Assembly: GCA_039989855.1 (NCBI GenBank)
Contig: JBDXGZ010000023.1
Span: 186,001-250,000 of the forward strand
DNA: 64,000 bases
Direction: 5' to 3'
From: CALFVT01 sp039989855
GTDB taxonomy: Bacteria; Pseudomonadota; Alphaproteobacteria; Caulobacterales; Maricaulaceae
Of this stretch, positions 18,543-27,492 are shown piece by piece. The position numbers and the translations under genes were made by a program. The notes below the pieces were generated by a model, which was not told where the DNA came from, ran no database searches, and worked only from the letters and a program-made list of their open reading frames with translations. Numbering within the stretch: position 1 is the first letter of the stretch; each line of letters opens with the position of its first letter.

Positions 18543-19034
18543 ATGGCTGCATCAAAATCATCAGCGAAGGCTGGTTCAACCGAAACCAAACTTATTCGGG
18601 AACTGGCATCCATACTGAATGAAACCGATCTTACGGAAATCGAGATGGAAAAGGGCGACCTTAAAATTCGCGTTTCCAAAACAAGCGAAATGGTGGCAGC
18701 GCCGATGCAGGCCTATGCTCCTGCTGCGGCCCCCGCTCCGTCAAGCCAACCTGTCGCGGCCCCTGCCGCGGTGACAGAAAAGACCGACGCCGCAGCTCAT
18801 CCGGGGGCTGTAAAGTCACCGATGGTCGGGACAGCCTATGTGCGCCCGTCTCCTGACGCAGATGCCTTCTTTAAGGTAGGTGATAGTGTCAAAGAAGGCG
18901 ACACGGTCTTGTTAATCGAAGCCATGAAGACCTTTAATCCGATTGCAGCGCCGAAAAGCGGTAAAATCTTGGAAATCCTCGTAGACGATGCGCAGCCTGT
19001 CGAATTCGGCGAAGCTTTGTTCATCATCACCTAG
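18543..19034 (+). CDS. accB: Biotin carboxyl carrier protein of acetyl-CoA carboxylase
   Basis: The 163-residue subunit carries the biotin that shuttles CO2 in the first step of fatty acid synthesis. It has an N-terminal helical segment, a flexible Ala/Pro-rich linker (about residues 58-85) and a C-terminal biotinyl domain with the modified lysine in EAMKTFN. Phe replaces the more usual Met or Leu after Thr. A GGAGAG ribosome site precedes the start. accC follows after nine bases. Confidence 0.96.
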   Translation: MAASKSSAKAGSTETKLIRELASILNETDLTEIEMEKGDLKIRVSKTSEMVAAPMQAYAPAAAPAPSSQPVAAPAAVTEKTDAAAHPGAVKSPMVGTAYVRPSPDADAFFKVGDSVKEGDTVLLIEAMKTFNPIAAPKSGKILEILVDDAQPVEFGEALFIIT

Positions 19035-19043
19035 GACACTCTC

Positions 19044-20387
19044 ATGTTCAAAAAAGTCCTCATTGCCAATCGCGGCGAGATTGCCCTTCGTGTTCACCGT
19101 GCCTGTAAAGAAATGGGTATTGCCACTGTGGCTATCCATTCCGAAGCCGATAAAGACGCGATGCATGTGCGCCTCGCCGATGAAAGTGTCTGCGTTGGGC
19201 CCAATAGCGCCACAGATAGCTATCTCAATATTCCCGCGATTATATCTGCCTGCGAAATTACAAATGCTGATGCCGTTCATCCAGGATATGGGTTTCTGTC
19301 AGAGAACGCCCGTTTTGCTGAAATTGTAGAAGCTCATGATATGGCCTTTATTGGCCCGACGGCGGAGCATATCCGCATTATGGGCGATAAAATCACCGCC
19401 AAAGAAACAGTTATGAAAGCGGGTATTCCTGTTGTTCCTGGATCTGATGGTGGTGTCGAGGACTTAGAAGAGGCCCGCAAAGTTGCCAAAGATGTTGGCT
19501 TCCCGCTTCTTGTTAAAGCGGCCGCTGGCGGGGGCGGTAGAGGTATGCGCCTAGCCGAAACGCCTGACAAACTAGATGAAGCCCTTGCAGCCGCACAGCA
19601 AGAAGCCCTTGCCGCCTTTGGCAATGGTGAAGTCTACCTCGAGCGCTACCTAACAGGCGGTCGTCATATTGAAATACAAGTTCTTGCCGATACTCACGGC
19701 AATGTCGTGCACCTTGGTGAGCGTGATTGCTCCCTGCAACGCCGCAACCAAAAGGTTCTCGAGGAGGCTCCCTCTCCTGCTTTGAGCACAGCTCAACGCA
19801 ATGAAATCGGCGATATCGTGGCTAAAGCAATTAAGAAAATTGGCTACCGCGGTGCAGGAACGATTGAGTTCCTTTATGAGAACGGCGAATTTTTCTTCAT
19901 TGAAATGAATACACGCCTACAAGTCGAACATCCTGTGACCGAAGAAATTACAGGCATTGATCTTGTGCGTGAACAAATCCGTATCGCCGCAGGGCTACCG
20001 CTTAAATATAAGCAAGAAGACGTGACCTTCAAAGGTCACTCAATTGAGTGCCGTATTAACGCTGAAAACCCGAAAACCTTTGCGCCGTCACCAGGTAAAG
20101 TTGTCGATTTTCACGCACCGGGCGGTATGAATACACGCCTCGATAGTGCGCTATATGCCGGCTATTCCATCCCGCCTTATTATGACAGTTTGATTGGTAA
20201 ACTTATCGTCTGGGGAAACACCCGTGAAGGCGCTATTTTACGTCTCCGCCGTGCCCTCGGCGAGATGGTGATTACAGGTGTGGAAACGACAAAACCGCTC
20301 CACGAAGCTTTACTCGATAATCCTGACTTTCTTGCTGGGGACTATAATATCCACTGGCTTGAGAGCTGGTTGAAAGAACAAGACTAA
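19044..20387 (+). CDS. accC: Acetyl-CoA carboxylase, biotin carboxylase subunit
   Basis: The 447-residue ATP-grasp enzyme carboxylates biotin on AccB. Visible motifs are KVLIANRGEIALRV at the N-terminus, HPGYGFLSEN, the glycine-rich ATP loop KAAAGGGGRGMR, the HLGERDCSLQRRNQK segment and the metal/catalytic region EMNTRLQVEHPVTE. It is full length. It is coupled to accB and converges with the kynureninase-like gene (16 bases between stops). Confidence 0.97.
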   Translation: MFKKVLIANRGEIALRVHRACKEMGIATVAIHSEADKDAMHVRLADESVCVGPNSATDSYLNIPAIISACEITNADAVHPGYGFLSENARFAEIVEAHDMAFIGPTAEHIRIMGDKITAKETVMKAGIPVVPGSDGGVEDLEEARKVAKDVGFPLLVKAAAGGGGRGMRLAETPDKLDEALAAAQQEALAAFGNGEVYLERYLTGGRHIEIQVLADTHGNVVHLGERDCSLQRRNQKVLEEAPSPALSTAQRNEIGDIVAKAIKKIGYRGAGTIEFLYENGEFFFIEMNTRLQVEHPVTEEITGIDLVREQIRIAAGLPLKYKQEDVTFKGHSIECRINAENPKTFAPSPGKVVDFHAPGGMNTRLDSALYAGYSIPPYYDSLIGKLIVWGNTREGAILRLRRALGEMVITGVETTKPLHEALLDNPDFLAGDYNIHWLESWLKEQD

Positions 20388-20403
20388 TCTTACCGCGCGC
20401 CGC

Positions 20404-21498
20404 TTACCGGCTGGCACGCGATAAAATTTTACCTAAGGTTTCAAGCTCACGCTTTTGCATATAACCATGAACGGAAAAGCGGAAGCCTTCTTTACGTTCA
20501 TCATGTAAAATATGCCCCGCCTTTAGAGCCTGAGTTAAGGCCGCGCGGTCAGGCGGCGAGACAACAAATGTCGCGCCGCGTGAAGCTTTATCCAGCGGGG
20601 AAACAATTTGATTGGCAGCAACATATTGGCTTAGGAAAGATAGATTTTCTTGTATCTGCATATAGGCTTCTTCAAGGTTTATAGCCTCCCAAAGATCAAG
20701 CGCCGCATTGGCAATAGCTAAAGGCGCGGGCGACGGAGTTCCTCCGAAAAATCTCATAGAATCAACACTATAGCGGAAGTTTCGAATATCCATCTCGAAC
20801 GGATTTTCATGAGAAAACCACCCAACATCAACGGGATTACATTGCGAGATAATCTCAGGTGAAGCATATAGAAAACAACTTCCCGGCCCCGCGCAAAGAA
20901 ATTTCACGCCTGTTCCAATCGCAAAGTCCGCGCTCCACTCAGCAGGCTTTACGCGAATCGCTCCAACAGATTGAGCAACATCAACAATCGAGATAATCCC
21001 CCGTTCTTTTGCCGTAGCGCATATGTCCCCAACAGGAAGCAAGTGAGACGTATTTGACAGCGCGTGCGTCACGAGAACAATCGCAACATCTGCCCTCATA
21101 TGGCTGTCCCAAGTCTCTTTATCAACAGGGTTGCCTGCAACAAATTTTAGGCGATATCCTGCAAGCTCGGCCTGAGCGGCGACAAAGCCAATGGTTGGAA
21201 AATCCTGCTCAGATATTAAGATAACGTCCCGTCCTTGTTTCTTCGGCACACTGTGAATGATTTTCGTGAGTGCGCTTGAGACATTGATCTGCGGGCAAAT
21301 AGTTCCGTGAGACACTGATAATAAGCTTGCGATACGACGACGAAATCCATCGACAATCCCCATCCACTCCCCCCAATTTTCTCCTGTTTTCCACGGAGTC
21401 AAAAAAGCGTCTTGCAAACGAGTTTCGGCGGTGCGCGGTAAACACCCAACACTATGGGATAGAAAATAATTATCAGGGACGTGAAAGTACTCACGCAT
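20404..21498 (-). CDS. Kynureninase-like PLP enzyme (aminotransferase class V fold)
   Basis: The 364-residue protein has the class V PLP fold. IVDVAQSVGAI supplies the PLP-binding Asp, and GTGVKFLCAGPGSCFLY contains the probable Schiff-base Lys in the kynureninase-type K[YF]L...GPG context. Kynureninase splits kynurenine to anthranilate and alanine. It is shorter than typical kynureninases (about 410-460 residues). Its start overlaps the end of the upstream tryptophan-dioxygenase-like gene by eight bases, so the two are translationally coupled. That pairing is the main argument for the substrate; another 2-aminoacid lyase or desulfurase activity is possible. Confidence 0.75.
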   Translation of the reverse strand: MREYFHVPDNYFLSHSVGCLPRTAETRLQDAFLTPWKTGENWGEWMGIVDGFRRRIASLLSVSHGTICPQINVSSALTKIIHSVPKKQGRDVILISEQDFPTIGFVAAQAELAGYRLKFVAGNPVDKETWDSHMRADVAIVLVTHALSNTSHLLPVGDICATAKERGIISIVDVAQSVGAIRVKPAEWSADFAIGTGVKFLCAGPGSCFLYASPEIISQCNPVDVGWFSHENPFEMDIRNFRYSVDSMRFFGGTPSPAPLAIANAALDLWEAINLEEAYMQIQENLSFLSQYVAANQIVSPLDKASRGATFVVSPPDRAALTQALKAGHILHDERKEGFRFSVHGYMQKRELETLGKILSRASR

Positions 21499-22237
21499 CC
21501 TTTGAAGACTCTAGCTTATCGCGTTTACGGCCATATGTGCCGCCCCAACGGTCGGTCATATCCGCACGGACTTGCCATAAATCTGGGAAGAATTTTTGCC
21601 GTAAACCCTCATTGAGAATTTCAACGGGACGCCCTTTCAAGGAATTAGCCGCCACGCCAATAGAGCGGTAAATAAGCTGCATATGGGCATTTCGGAACTT
21701 TTGGAACTGCTCGTCAAATTCCGCTAAGGCTTCGGCCACCATATAGGCCGCGTCGTGACTATATTCACTATCATAAACCTGCTCCAAGGTTCGCGCACCG
21801 CTCTCCAGATAAGCATCCGTGAAAGTTGCCCATAAATCCTTCGGCATCTTTAATAAAACACGAAAGCCTGGACTCTCCTGCCCACTTCCGTTCCCCAACA
21901 AGAGGCGAATTTCTTGGTAGTCTTTCGGCGACATCGTCTCGAGAAGCGTCAATTGCGTGGTCATCATTTCTTGGCACATATGCACACGCCGAAACAAGGT
22001 AAGCACCTTAAATGTATTACCACGGCGCATTTCATCATCAATATCCAGCAATGTGGTCGCCATGAGCTTCATCCACAATTCTTCGATCTGGTGAACGATC
22101 ATAAATTGAAGCTCATCAGGATTGCATAGCGCTTCAGGCTCTTTCTGACATGCGAGAAGACGCTCTGTATTTAGGTAAATTTCATAATCCAACTGGCCAT
22201 CGCCGCGCATGATTTTCTGGTAATAGTCTCTGTCCAT
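21491..22237 (-). CDS. kynA: Tryptophan 2,3-dioxygenase family protein (divergent)
   Basis: The 248-residue haem protein belongs to the TDO family, which opens the indole ring of tryptophan to N-formylkynurenine. FMIVHQIEELWMKL carries the substrate-side His, and RNAHMQLIYRSIG probably carries the haem-ligand His. The GTGGSSG substrate loop that follows this helix in typical TDOs is missing; AANSLKGRPVEI stands there. The start is the ATG at 22237, with GGAGAG eight bases upstream; the frame's earlier TTG lies within that ribosome site. It is coupled to the kynureninase-like gene. No formamidase gene is nearby. Confidence 0.82.
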   Translation of the reverse strand: MDRDYYQKIMRGDGQLDYEIYLNTERLLACQKEPEALCNPDELQFMIVHQIEELWMKLMATTLLDIDDEMRRGNTFKVLTLFRRVHMCQEMMTTQLTLLETMSPKDYQEIRLLLGNGSGQESPGFRVLLKMPKDLWATFTDAYLESGARTLEQVYDSEYSHDAAYMVAEALAEFDEQFQKFRNAHMQLIYRSIGVAANSLKGRPVEILNEGLRQKFFPDLWQVRADMTDRWGGTYGRKRDKLESSKDA

Positions 22238-22430
22238 TTTTCTCTCCAAGGTAACATTAAAAGTTTCGTCACAGGAGAAATAGCTAAGCGTGCCCCGTCA
22301 GCCAGTTACGCAGAACATGCTGCGCCAAAGAGATATGGACATAGAGTTTCATACAAACATACTGGCTGATTTCAACGTAACTGTAAATAGAAGTAAGAGG
22401 TCTCTTTACCCATGTCTATAGTATCAGCAC

Positions 22431-23609
22431 CTACGTGCGTCTCTTACGACGCCATAACCAAGCTTTTCTGTGGTCATTAATTAAATAGAATATATGCAAG
22501 AGAATATAGCCAATTAAAGCGCCTTCAAGTAGCCCCTTAATAAACAGTGCAATCTCGTGCTTTTTCTCTTCAGATGTTTTTGGTAAGATGGTGTCGTCTT
22601 GAGAAAATTCAACTCTATCTCTGTGATCTTTCGAATGGATTGTCACCGTGATTTCGGTCAAAAATTTATTGTTCCATAGTATTTTAAATTGATCCTTTAA
22701 TTGCTCATCTCCGTTCAGAGCTATGACCTCGGGATGTGATTTAAGCGTATAGCTAAATTGACTATCATCTATACGTTTATAGTCACCATATTGCGCTTCA
22801 AATATAACATTTTCTGGAGTCACATCAGGATTATCACCAGGTTTTGTTTTTAGGATGAGCGTATAGCTGAACATCAAAACAACCGCGAGTATACAGCCTA
22901 ATGCAAGACTCATGAACCAGCTTCTTCCAGTTATAGCTGGATAGGGGTTTGTTTCGCGAATATCCCTTTTTAAACCCGCCTTATCCCTTAACCAGAGCAA
23001 ATCTGATTGAACAGATGTAGGCCGCATTGTTCGGTCAGCCCACCGCATTTCTTTAAATATTTCCCTCATCACCTCAACGGGAATGGGGCGATCTATGTTA
23101 GCTTCAGAAACGTCTCTATCTGACTGTAAATTAATAAGTTTTTGTAATAGATACTTTTCAAAATTTGAGTATTCCTCTAAAGAAAAATCAATGCGTTTCT
23201 GCAACAATAACATCCACTCTTGAATGTTTTTTCTCTCAGAAGACTCTATGAAACTGTCGACGTCATTGTAATAATCATCAAGGAATTTATTACGTGCATC
23301 AATAGCCGCTTGGTCTATTTTTGGCGTATCCTCACTCGAAGCATTTAAGACTTTATCTTGGGCAATATTAACAACCGTATCGTCAGTCATAATTTGCGAG
23401 GTTGATTGCGAAATCTGTGGTGGTTTTGTGTGTTGTAACAATTGTGATTGAGCCGCCTTATGACATCTCTCATAGGCTTGGCGTAAGTTCATAAAGCCTG
23501 TAGGGTCAGTGTCAGGACGTGTGAGTTTCAGCTTTTTGGAATAGGCTTTTTTTATCGCCTTTATATCATCTGTGGGACCGTCTAGCCCGAGAATTTTCCA
23601 ATGGTCCAT
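22431..23609 (-). CDS. J-domain-like membrane protein without HPD
   Basis: The 392-residue protein starts with a J-domain-like helical hairpin (DHWKILGLDGPTDDIKAIKK, then LKLTRPDTDPTGFMNLRQAYE). The HPD tripeptide that stimulates Hsp70 is RPD here, as in DjlB/DjlC-like proteins. A charged middle region follows, then two membrane segments: about residues 230-252 (SLALGCILAVVLMFSYTLIL) and about 360-382. The domain between them may be periplasmic. The gene is visibly AT-richer than its neighbours, which may indicate later acquisition. Its specific role is unknown; regulation of a membrane-proximal Hsp70 is a guess. Confidence 0.65.
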   Translation of the reverse strand: MDHWKILGLDGPTDDIKAIKKAYSKKLKLTRPDTDPTGFMNLRQAYERCHKAAQSQLLQHTKPPQISQSTSQIMTDDTVVNIAQDKVLNASSEDTPKIDQAAIDARNKFLDDYYNDVDSFIESSERKNIQEWMLLLQKRIDFSLEEYSNFEKYLLQKLINLQSDRDVSEANIDRPIPVEVMREIFKEMRWADRTMRPTSVQSDLLWLRDKAGLKRDIRETNPYPAITGRSWFMSLALGCILAVVLMFSYTLILKTKPGDNPDVTPENVIFEAQYGDYKRIDDSQFSYTLKSHPEVIALNGDEQLKDQFKILWNNKFLTEITVTIHSKDHRDRVEFSQDDTILPKTSEEKKHEIALFIKGLLEGALIGYILLHIFYLINDHRKAWLWRRKRRT

Positions 23610-23644
23610 TATCCGACAACCTAATTAATTTATCTAATTAATTA

Positions 23645-23836
23645 TCATACTTCATTCGAGTCTGTTGCGAGGTCACCTACCTCTCCGTCGAGTTGCGCAA
23701 AATCAGGCGTGCTCGCAGGTATGGCGTAATTGCCCTTTAGCCACCGCCCCAAATCAATATCGGCGCAGCGCTTGGTGCAAAAGGGCTTGAAATCGACGTC
23801 TTTGATCGTCGCGTTACATATGGGACAAGGCTTCAT
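23645..23836 (-). CDS. yacG: DNA gyrase inhibitor YacG, zinc-binding
   Basis: The 63-residue protein has the YacG four-cysteine zinc site: CPIC near the N-terminus and CTKRC further on, followed by DLGRWLKGNYAIP. YacG binds GyrB and prevents DNA binding by gyrase. Its start codon overlaps the stop of the RNase G-like gene by one base (TAATG). It is the last gene of the infA-maf-rng-yacG run. Confidence 0.93.
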   Translation of the reverse strand: MKPCPICNATIKDVDFKPFCTKRCADIDLGRWLKGNYAIPASTPDFAQLDGEVGDLATDSNEV

Positions 23837-24918
23837 TATCTATCCTCCACCACACTTATAGAGCGGGCGCGTTTTAAGCTAAACCGTGCGCCAATTTTAT
23901 CCGTCACAGCGGCCTTCCAGCCAATCTTGTCCGCTTCCAACCAATCATAAACACCGCTTGGCGCCTCCAAAACAAGCTGCGCCCCGCCTGCCTTTAAGCC
24001 GTGGGAGAGGAGCTGCCGAATAGCGTAAAGCCCGCGCGTTTCCATGGTGGGCAATCCACGGTCATTATTCACCACCACGTCGAGGGATTGCCCGCCTTGG
24101 CTACGGGTCATCTCAATCACGCCAAAGCGCGATAGAGGCGCGATCTTTATCTGGTGCGGGTCAGCGTCAAAAGCCGCTTCCATGGCGGCATGAACCTCAT
24201 CGCGTTGCCCACGCTGACGTAAATTCGGGAAATCAATTGCGATAAGCCCCCCAATGCCGCGCAAACGGATGGTTTTCGCAATCGCCTTACAGGCGGCCAG
24301 ACTGGCTTCATATCCGCTCGCTTGCGTGCCTCGATCAATATCAATGACCCACATGGCGCGAGTGCGCTCAACCGAAATCGATCCACCGCCAGGAATAGCG
24401 ACTTCGCGCTCACAGGCCTCATCAAGAATATTTACAGAGCCTGTCTCGAAGCTAATATTATCCTTAAAGCGTTTTGACATACGCTCTTGCACCGAAAGAC
24501 GCGAGACACGGTGCGGTTTATCCGCTCCGGTTTCAGCTTCGATGAATTTAACAATGACGCTTTTATCCCCAGAGCGCTCGCCTGTGACAGACAGGCGGAT
24601 ATATTGCCCTTGCTGAAAGCGCGGCGCACCAGACGCCATGGTAAAGCGTAAGAAGCCCTGTTGCTGAGTCCCAAGATCAACAAAGGCCGCACCAAGGTCT
24701 TTGCTGATGTCATGAATACGGCCCACATAAATATCACCAATTTGCGGCGAGGCCTCATCCGACCAACGCAAAGTATAAAGCTCGACGAGACCCTTACCTT
24801 CGTAAATAGCTGCGCGAGTTTCCCCGACCGCCTCATCAATCACGCATCTGCGCTTGACAGGCGCACGCTTAGTTCGGCGCGCTTTACCGTTTTTTGGCTT
24901 TTTAGGACGTCTATTCAT
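23836..24918 (-). CDS. rng: Ribonuclease E/G family protein (RNase G-like)
   Basis: The 360-residue protein has an S1-like N-terminus (YVGRIHDISKDLGAAFVDLG, QQGFLRF) and the catalytic motifs MWVIDIDRGTQ and GLIAIDFPNLRQR. It lacks the zinc-link CPxC motif and any disordered tail, so it is smaller than canonical RNase G. It overlaps maf by four bases and yacG by one base. The window therefore encodes two RNase E/G paralogues; this short form is typical of the alphaproteobacterial infA cluster. Endonucleolytic RNA processing is the inferred role. Confidence 0.88.
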   Translation of the reverse strand: MNRRPKKPKNGKARRTKRAPVKRRCVIDEAVGETRAAIYEGKGLVELYTLRWSDEASPQIGDIYVGRIHDISKDLGAAFVDLGTQQQGFLRFTMASGAPRFQQGQYIRLSVTGERSGDKSVIVKFIEAETGADKPHRVSRLSVQERMSKRFKDNISFETGSVNILDEACEREVAIPGGGSISVERTRAMWVIDIDRGTQASGYEASLAACKAIAKTIRLRGIGGLIAIDFPNLRQRGQRDEVHAAMEAAFDADPHQIKIAPLSRFGVIEMTRSQGGQSLDVVVNNDRGLPTMETRGLYAIRQLLSHGLKAGGAQLVLEAPSGVYDWLEADKIGWKAAVTDKIGARFSLKRARSISVVEDR

Positions 24919-25517
24919 AGCTTATAGCCACTCGCGAGTAAAAGATGACGCGTCTCGGTCACAGGAAGCCCGACAACATTCGAATAAGACCCTGAGAGAT
25001 GCGTGATAAACGCTCCCGCATAGCCTTGGATGCCGTAGCCCCCCGCCTTGCCGTTCCATTCACCGCTTTGCAGGTAAAATTTGATTTCGTCTTCGGATAA
25101 ACGCTTCACCTTTAGTCGCGTTTCAACGCATTTTTCACGGAGAGTTCCCTCCGCGTCTATAATCGCTACGGCTGTGAACACACGGTGTGCGCGGCCTGAC
25201 ATAAGCTCGAGGCACATACGTGCTTCATCTTCTGTCTCGGTCTTCGGCAAAATACGCCGTCCAACGCCAACAACCGTATCCGCCGCGAGTATGATAGCAG
25301 GCGCTTGATCGCTTTCTTGTCTATTTGTATAGATTTTTTGCGCCTTTTGCCGCGCAACGCGCTGACCGTAAGGTCGCGGTAATTCCCCTGAGAGGGCCGT
25401 TTCGTCAATATCAGCCGGAGATATTTCACCAGGCGTCACGTAAAGCGTCGCCAGCAAATCACGCCGACGCGGCGACGCACTCGCTAATATTAAGTAAGGA
25501 GTTTCACCAGAAGCCAT
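24915..25517 (-). CDS. maf: Maf-family nucleotide pyrophosphatase
   Basis: The 200-residue Maf protein hydrolyses non-canonical or pyrimidine nucleoside triphosphates. It has the N-terminal LILASASPRRRDLL motif, ADTVVGVGRRILPKT (catalytic Asp) and GKAGGYGIQGYAGAFI near the end. It lies between infA (14-base gap) and the RNase G-like gene (four-base overlap) in a co-transcribed cluster. Confidence 0.95.
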   Translation of the reverse strand: MASGETPYLILASASPRRRDLLATLYVTPGEISPADIDETALSGELPRPYGQRVARQKAQKIYTNRQESDQAPAIILAADTVVGVGRRILPKTETEDEARMCLELMSGRAHRVFTAVAIIDAEGTLREKCVETRLKVKRLSEDEIKFYLQSGEWNGKAGGYGIQGYAGAFITHLSGSYSNVVGLPVTETRHLLLASGYKL

Positions 25518-25531
25518 GGACGGCTCCCAGA

Positions 25532-25750
25532 TTACTTGAAGCGGTAATTGATACGACCTTTAGTCGTGTCATAGAGTGACATTTCAACAGTGACGCGGTC
25601 ACCAGCTAAAACTCGAATTCGGTTTTTACGCATGCGCCCCGCCATGTGGGCAATGATTTCCTGACCAATGTCCAGTTTCACGCGAAAATTTGCATTCGGC
25701 AGAAGTTCTGTAACTTCGCCTTCAAATTCGATGAGTTCTTCTTTTGCCAA
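25532..25750 (-). CDS. infA: Translation initiation factor IF-1, TTG start
   Basis: The 72-residue OB-fold factor blocks the ribosomal A site during initiation. The sequence (AKEELIEFEGEVTELLPNAN ... IRVLAGDRVTVEMSLYD) is canonical. The first codon is TTG, directly before GCA AAA GAA GAA. An AAGGA Shine-Dalgarno stands eight bases upstream, and no ATG or GTG is available in frame. It leads the infA-maf-rng-yacG operon and is divergent from the Y-family polymerase gene. Confidence 0.96.
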   Translation of the reverse strand: MAKEELIEFEGEVTELLPNANFRVKLDIGQEIIAHMAGRMRKNRIRVLAGDRVTVEMSLYDTTKGRINYRFK

Positions 25751-25948
25751 ACTGTATATCCTTGTAACTGTGGCGACGAACGCCGTACGTGTTTCGCGGC
25801 CTATATAGGTGTTTTTTTAAAAATAACAGGATAAACCGCTGTAAAACCCTAATTTTACTAGGATTGTGAGGTGAATGACACGCTTATCCCCTCATTCTTA
25901 AACCTCTATCCCCACATTACCCCCTAAGGAGACTAGACGAATATATAT

Positions 25949-25963
25949 GTTCCCTTTATGTTC
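25949..25963 (+). promoter_or_regulatory. LexA/SOS box (GTTC-N7-GTTC)
   Basis: GTTC at 25949-25952 and GTTC at 25960-25963 are separated by exactly seven bases. This matches the direct-repeat LexA box of alphaproteobacteria. It lies 39 bases before the start of the Y-family polymerase gene, the usual position for SOS repression. Confidence 0.8.
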
Positions 25964-26002
25964 TTTTGCATTTACATGTAAGAGAAAGTTTCCATAAGTC
26001 CC

Positions 26003-27256
26003 ATGCAGCATCCCACAGAGATAGAGACGCTTTATATTGATTTCGACGCCTTTTTTGCCAATGTCGAAAGGCAATTGGATGCATCCCTACGCGGTCGCCC
26101 TGTTGGGATCACAGCCCTGTCATCAGAGTATTCCGCCCTGATCACTCGTTGCTACGCCGCTAAAGCGGCCGGCATTAAACGCGGCATGCGAGCCATGGAC
26201 GCCCGAGATATTTGTCCTAATATTGCCATCTTAGAGGCAAGACCTGATGTCTATGTCGATATTCACAATCAAATCCTCGATGAAGTGAACCGCCACGTCC
26301 CGATTACAAAAGTCTGGTCTATAGACGAAGTCGAGTGCCGCCTCATCGGATCAGAGCGGCGTAACGCCCAAGACATCGCCAAGCGAATCAGGGCCGGCTT
26401 AGCGCGCCGTATCGGGCCCTTTATTACGCCCTCTATTGGCCTTGGCCCGAATCAGTTCCTCGCTAAAGTCGCTGCCGAGATGGAAAAGCCTAACGGACTG
26501 ACCATTCTCCATCCCGACATATTGCCAGGCCCACTGCTAGAACTCAGGCTCACTGACTTGCCGGGCATTTCAAGTAATATGGAGAGCCGCCTTCATGCCG
26601 CAGGCATAATGAGCGTATTCGATTTGTGGAACATTGGTGCCAAACATGCGCGCAAAATTTGGAACAATGTCGAGGGAGAGCGTCTCTGGGCGCAATTACA
26701 CGGGCAACGTACAGAGCGTCCCCCTACACAAAAACGTATGTTTGGCCATAGCCGCGTCCTGTCTGGTGAGTTTAAAGACCCTCGCCGCGCAATTGACTGC
26801 CTGCATCTTTTGACGGTCAAAGCCGCCTTTCGCCTGCGCCGCGCGGGGTTCCTTGCGGGAGCCTTATCCATTTCAATACGCACCAATGAAGCCCCACGAT
26901 GGCATGGTGAGCGGCGTTTCGCCCCTGTTGCCGATGATTTCACCTTTGTCCGTCATATGCGAGACCTCTACAAAGAGGGCCTTAACACTTTGGGACAGCC
27001 GCACCGCCTAAAATCAACATCGGTCATGCTGCACGGCCTTATCCAGTCACAAGACTTAGCTTATGACATGTTCGAAACGGCTGAGCTATCTTCGAAGCAA
27101 GAGACTTATGATACGCTAATGCAGGTTATAGACGGGCTGAATATGAAGCATGGACAGGCCCTCGTCCATGTCGGCACACGGGCAAAATTGCCGGGCGGCT
27201 ATGCTGGCGCTAAAATCGCATTTGGACGCGTACCAGATAAAGAGGATTTCTACTAA
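26003..27256 (+). CDS. Y-family translesion DNA polymerase (DinB-like)
   Basis: The 417-residue protein has the Y-family palm motifs: YIDFDAFFANVERQ with the first metal-binding Asp, YAAKAAGIKRGM in the fingers, and WSIDEVECRL with the catalytic Asp-Glu pair. These are followed by helix-hairpin-helix and little-finger regions. It should copy past DNA lesions with low fidelity. The variant SIDEVEC differs from the SIDEAYLD of E. coli Pol IV and fits the group often annotated as ImpB/MucB/SamB or DinB-like in alphaproteobacteria. A GTTC-N7-GTTC box just upstream indicates SOS induction. Confidence 0.9.
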   Translation: MQHPTEIETLYIDFDAFFANVERQLDASLRGRPVGITALSSEYSALITRCYAAKAAGIKRGMRAMDARDICPNIAILEARPDVYVDIHNQILDEVNRHVPITKVWSIDEVECRLIGSERRNAQDIAKRIRAGLARRIGPFITPSIGLGPNQFLAKVAAEMEKPNGLTILHPDILPGPLLELRLTDLPGISSNMESRLHAAGIMSVFDLWNIGAKHARKIWNNVEGERLWAQLHGQRTERPPTQKRMFGHSRVLSGEFKDPRRAIDCLHLLTVKAAFRLRRAGFLAGALSISIRTNEAPRWHGERRFAPVADDFTFVRHMRDLYKEGLNTLGQPHRLKSTSVMLHGLIQSQDLAYDMFETAELSSKQETYDTLMQVIDGLNMKHGQALVHVGTRAKLPGGYAGAKIAFGRVPDKEDFY

Positions 27257-27310
27257 GGAGCTCTTTTTTTCCTGTGCGTGAAAAAAAATCAAAAAGTAAG
27301 AAAAACGTGA

Positions 27311-27339
27311 TTGACGTGCCTCCAGTGTAAGGCTAGTAC
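27311..27339 (+). promoter_or_regulatory. Promoter of tRNA-Asp
   Basis: TTGACG at 27311-27316 and TAGTAC at 27334-27339 with a 17-base spacer, 14 bases before the tRNA. Confidence 0.75.
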
Positions 27340-27353
27340 GCGCTCACATCTTA

Positions 27354-27430
<77 letters not shown>

Positions 27431-27452
27431 TTTCTTTAAGGAAATGGCTAAT

Positions 27453-27492
27453 ATCAGAAAAGCCACAGTTTTACGACTGTGGTTTTTCTGAT
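27453..27492 (+). terminator. Long hairpin downstream of tRNA-Asp
   Basis: A 17-base stem (ATCAGAAAAGCCACAGT with its complement, one G-T pair) closes a six-base loop. T-rich sequence lies in its right arm, as expected for a terminator of the tRNA transcript. A smaller hairpin lies directly after the CCA. Confidence 0.7.
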
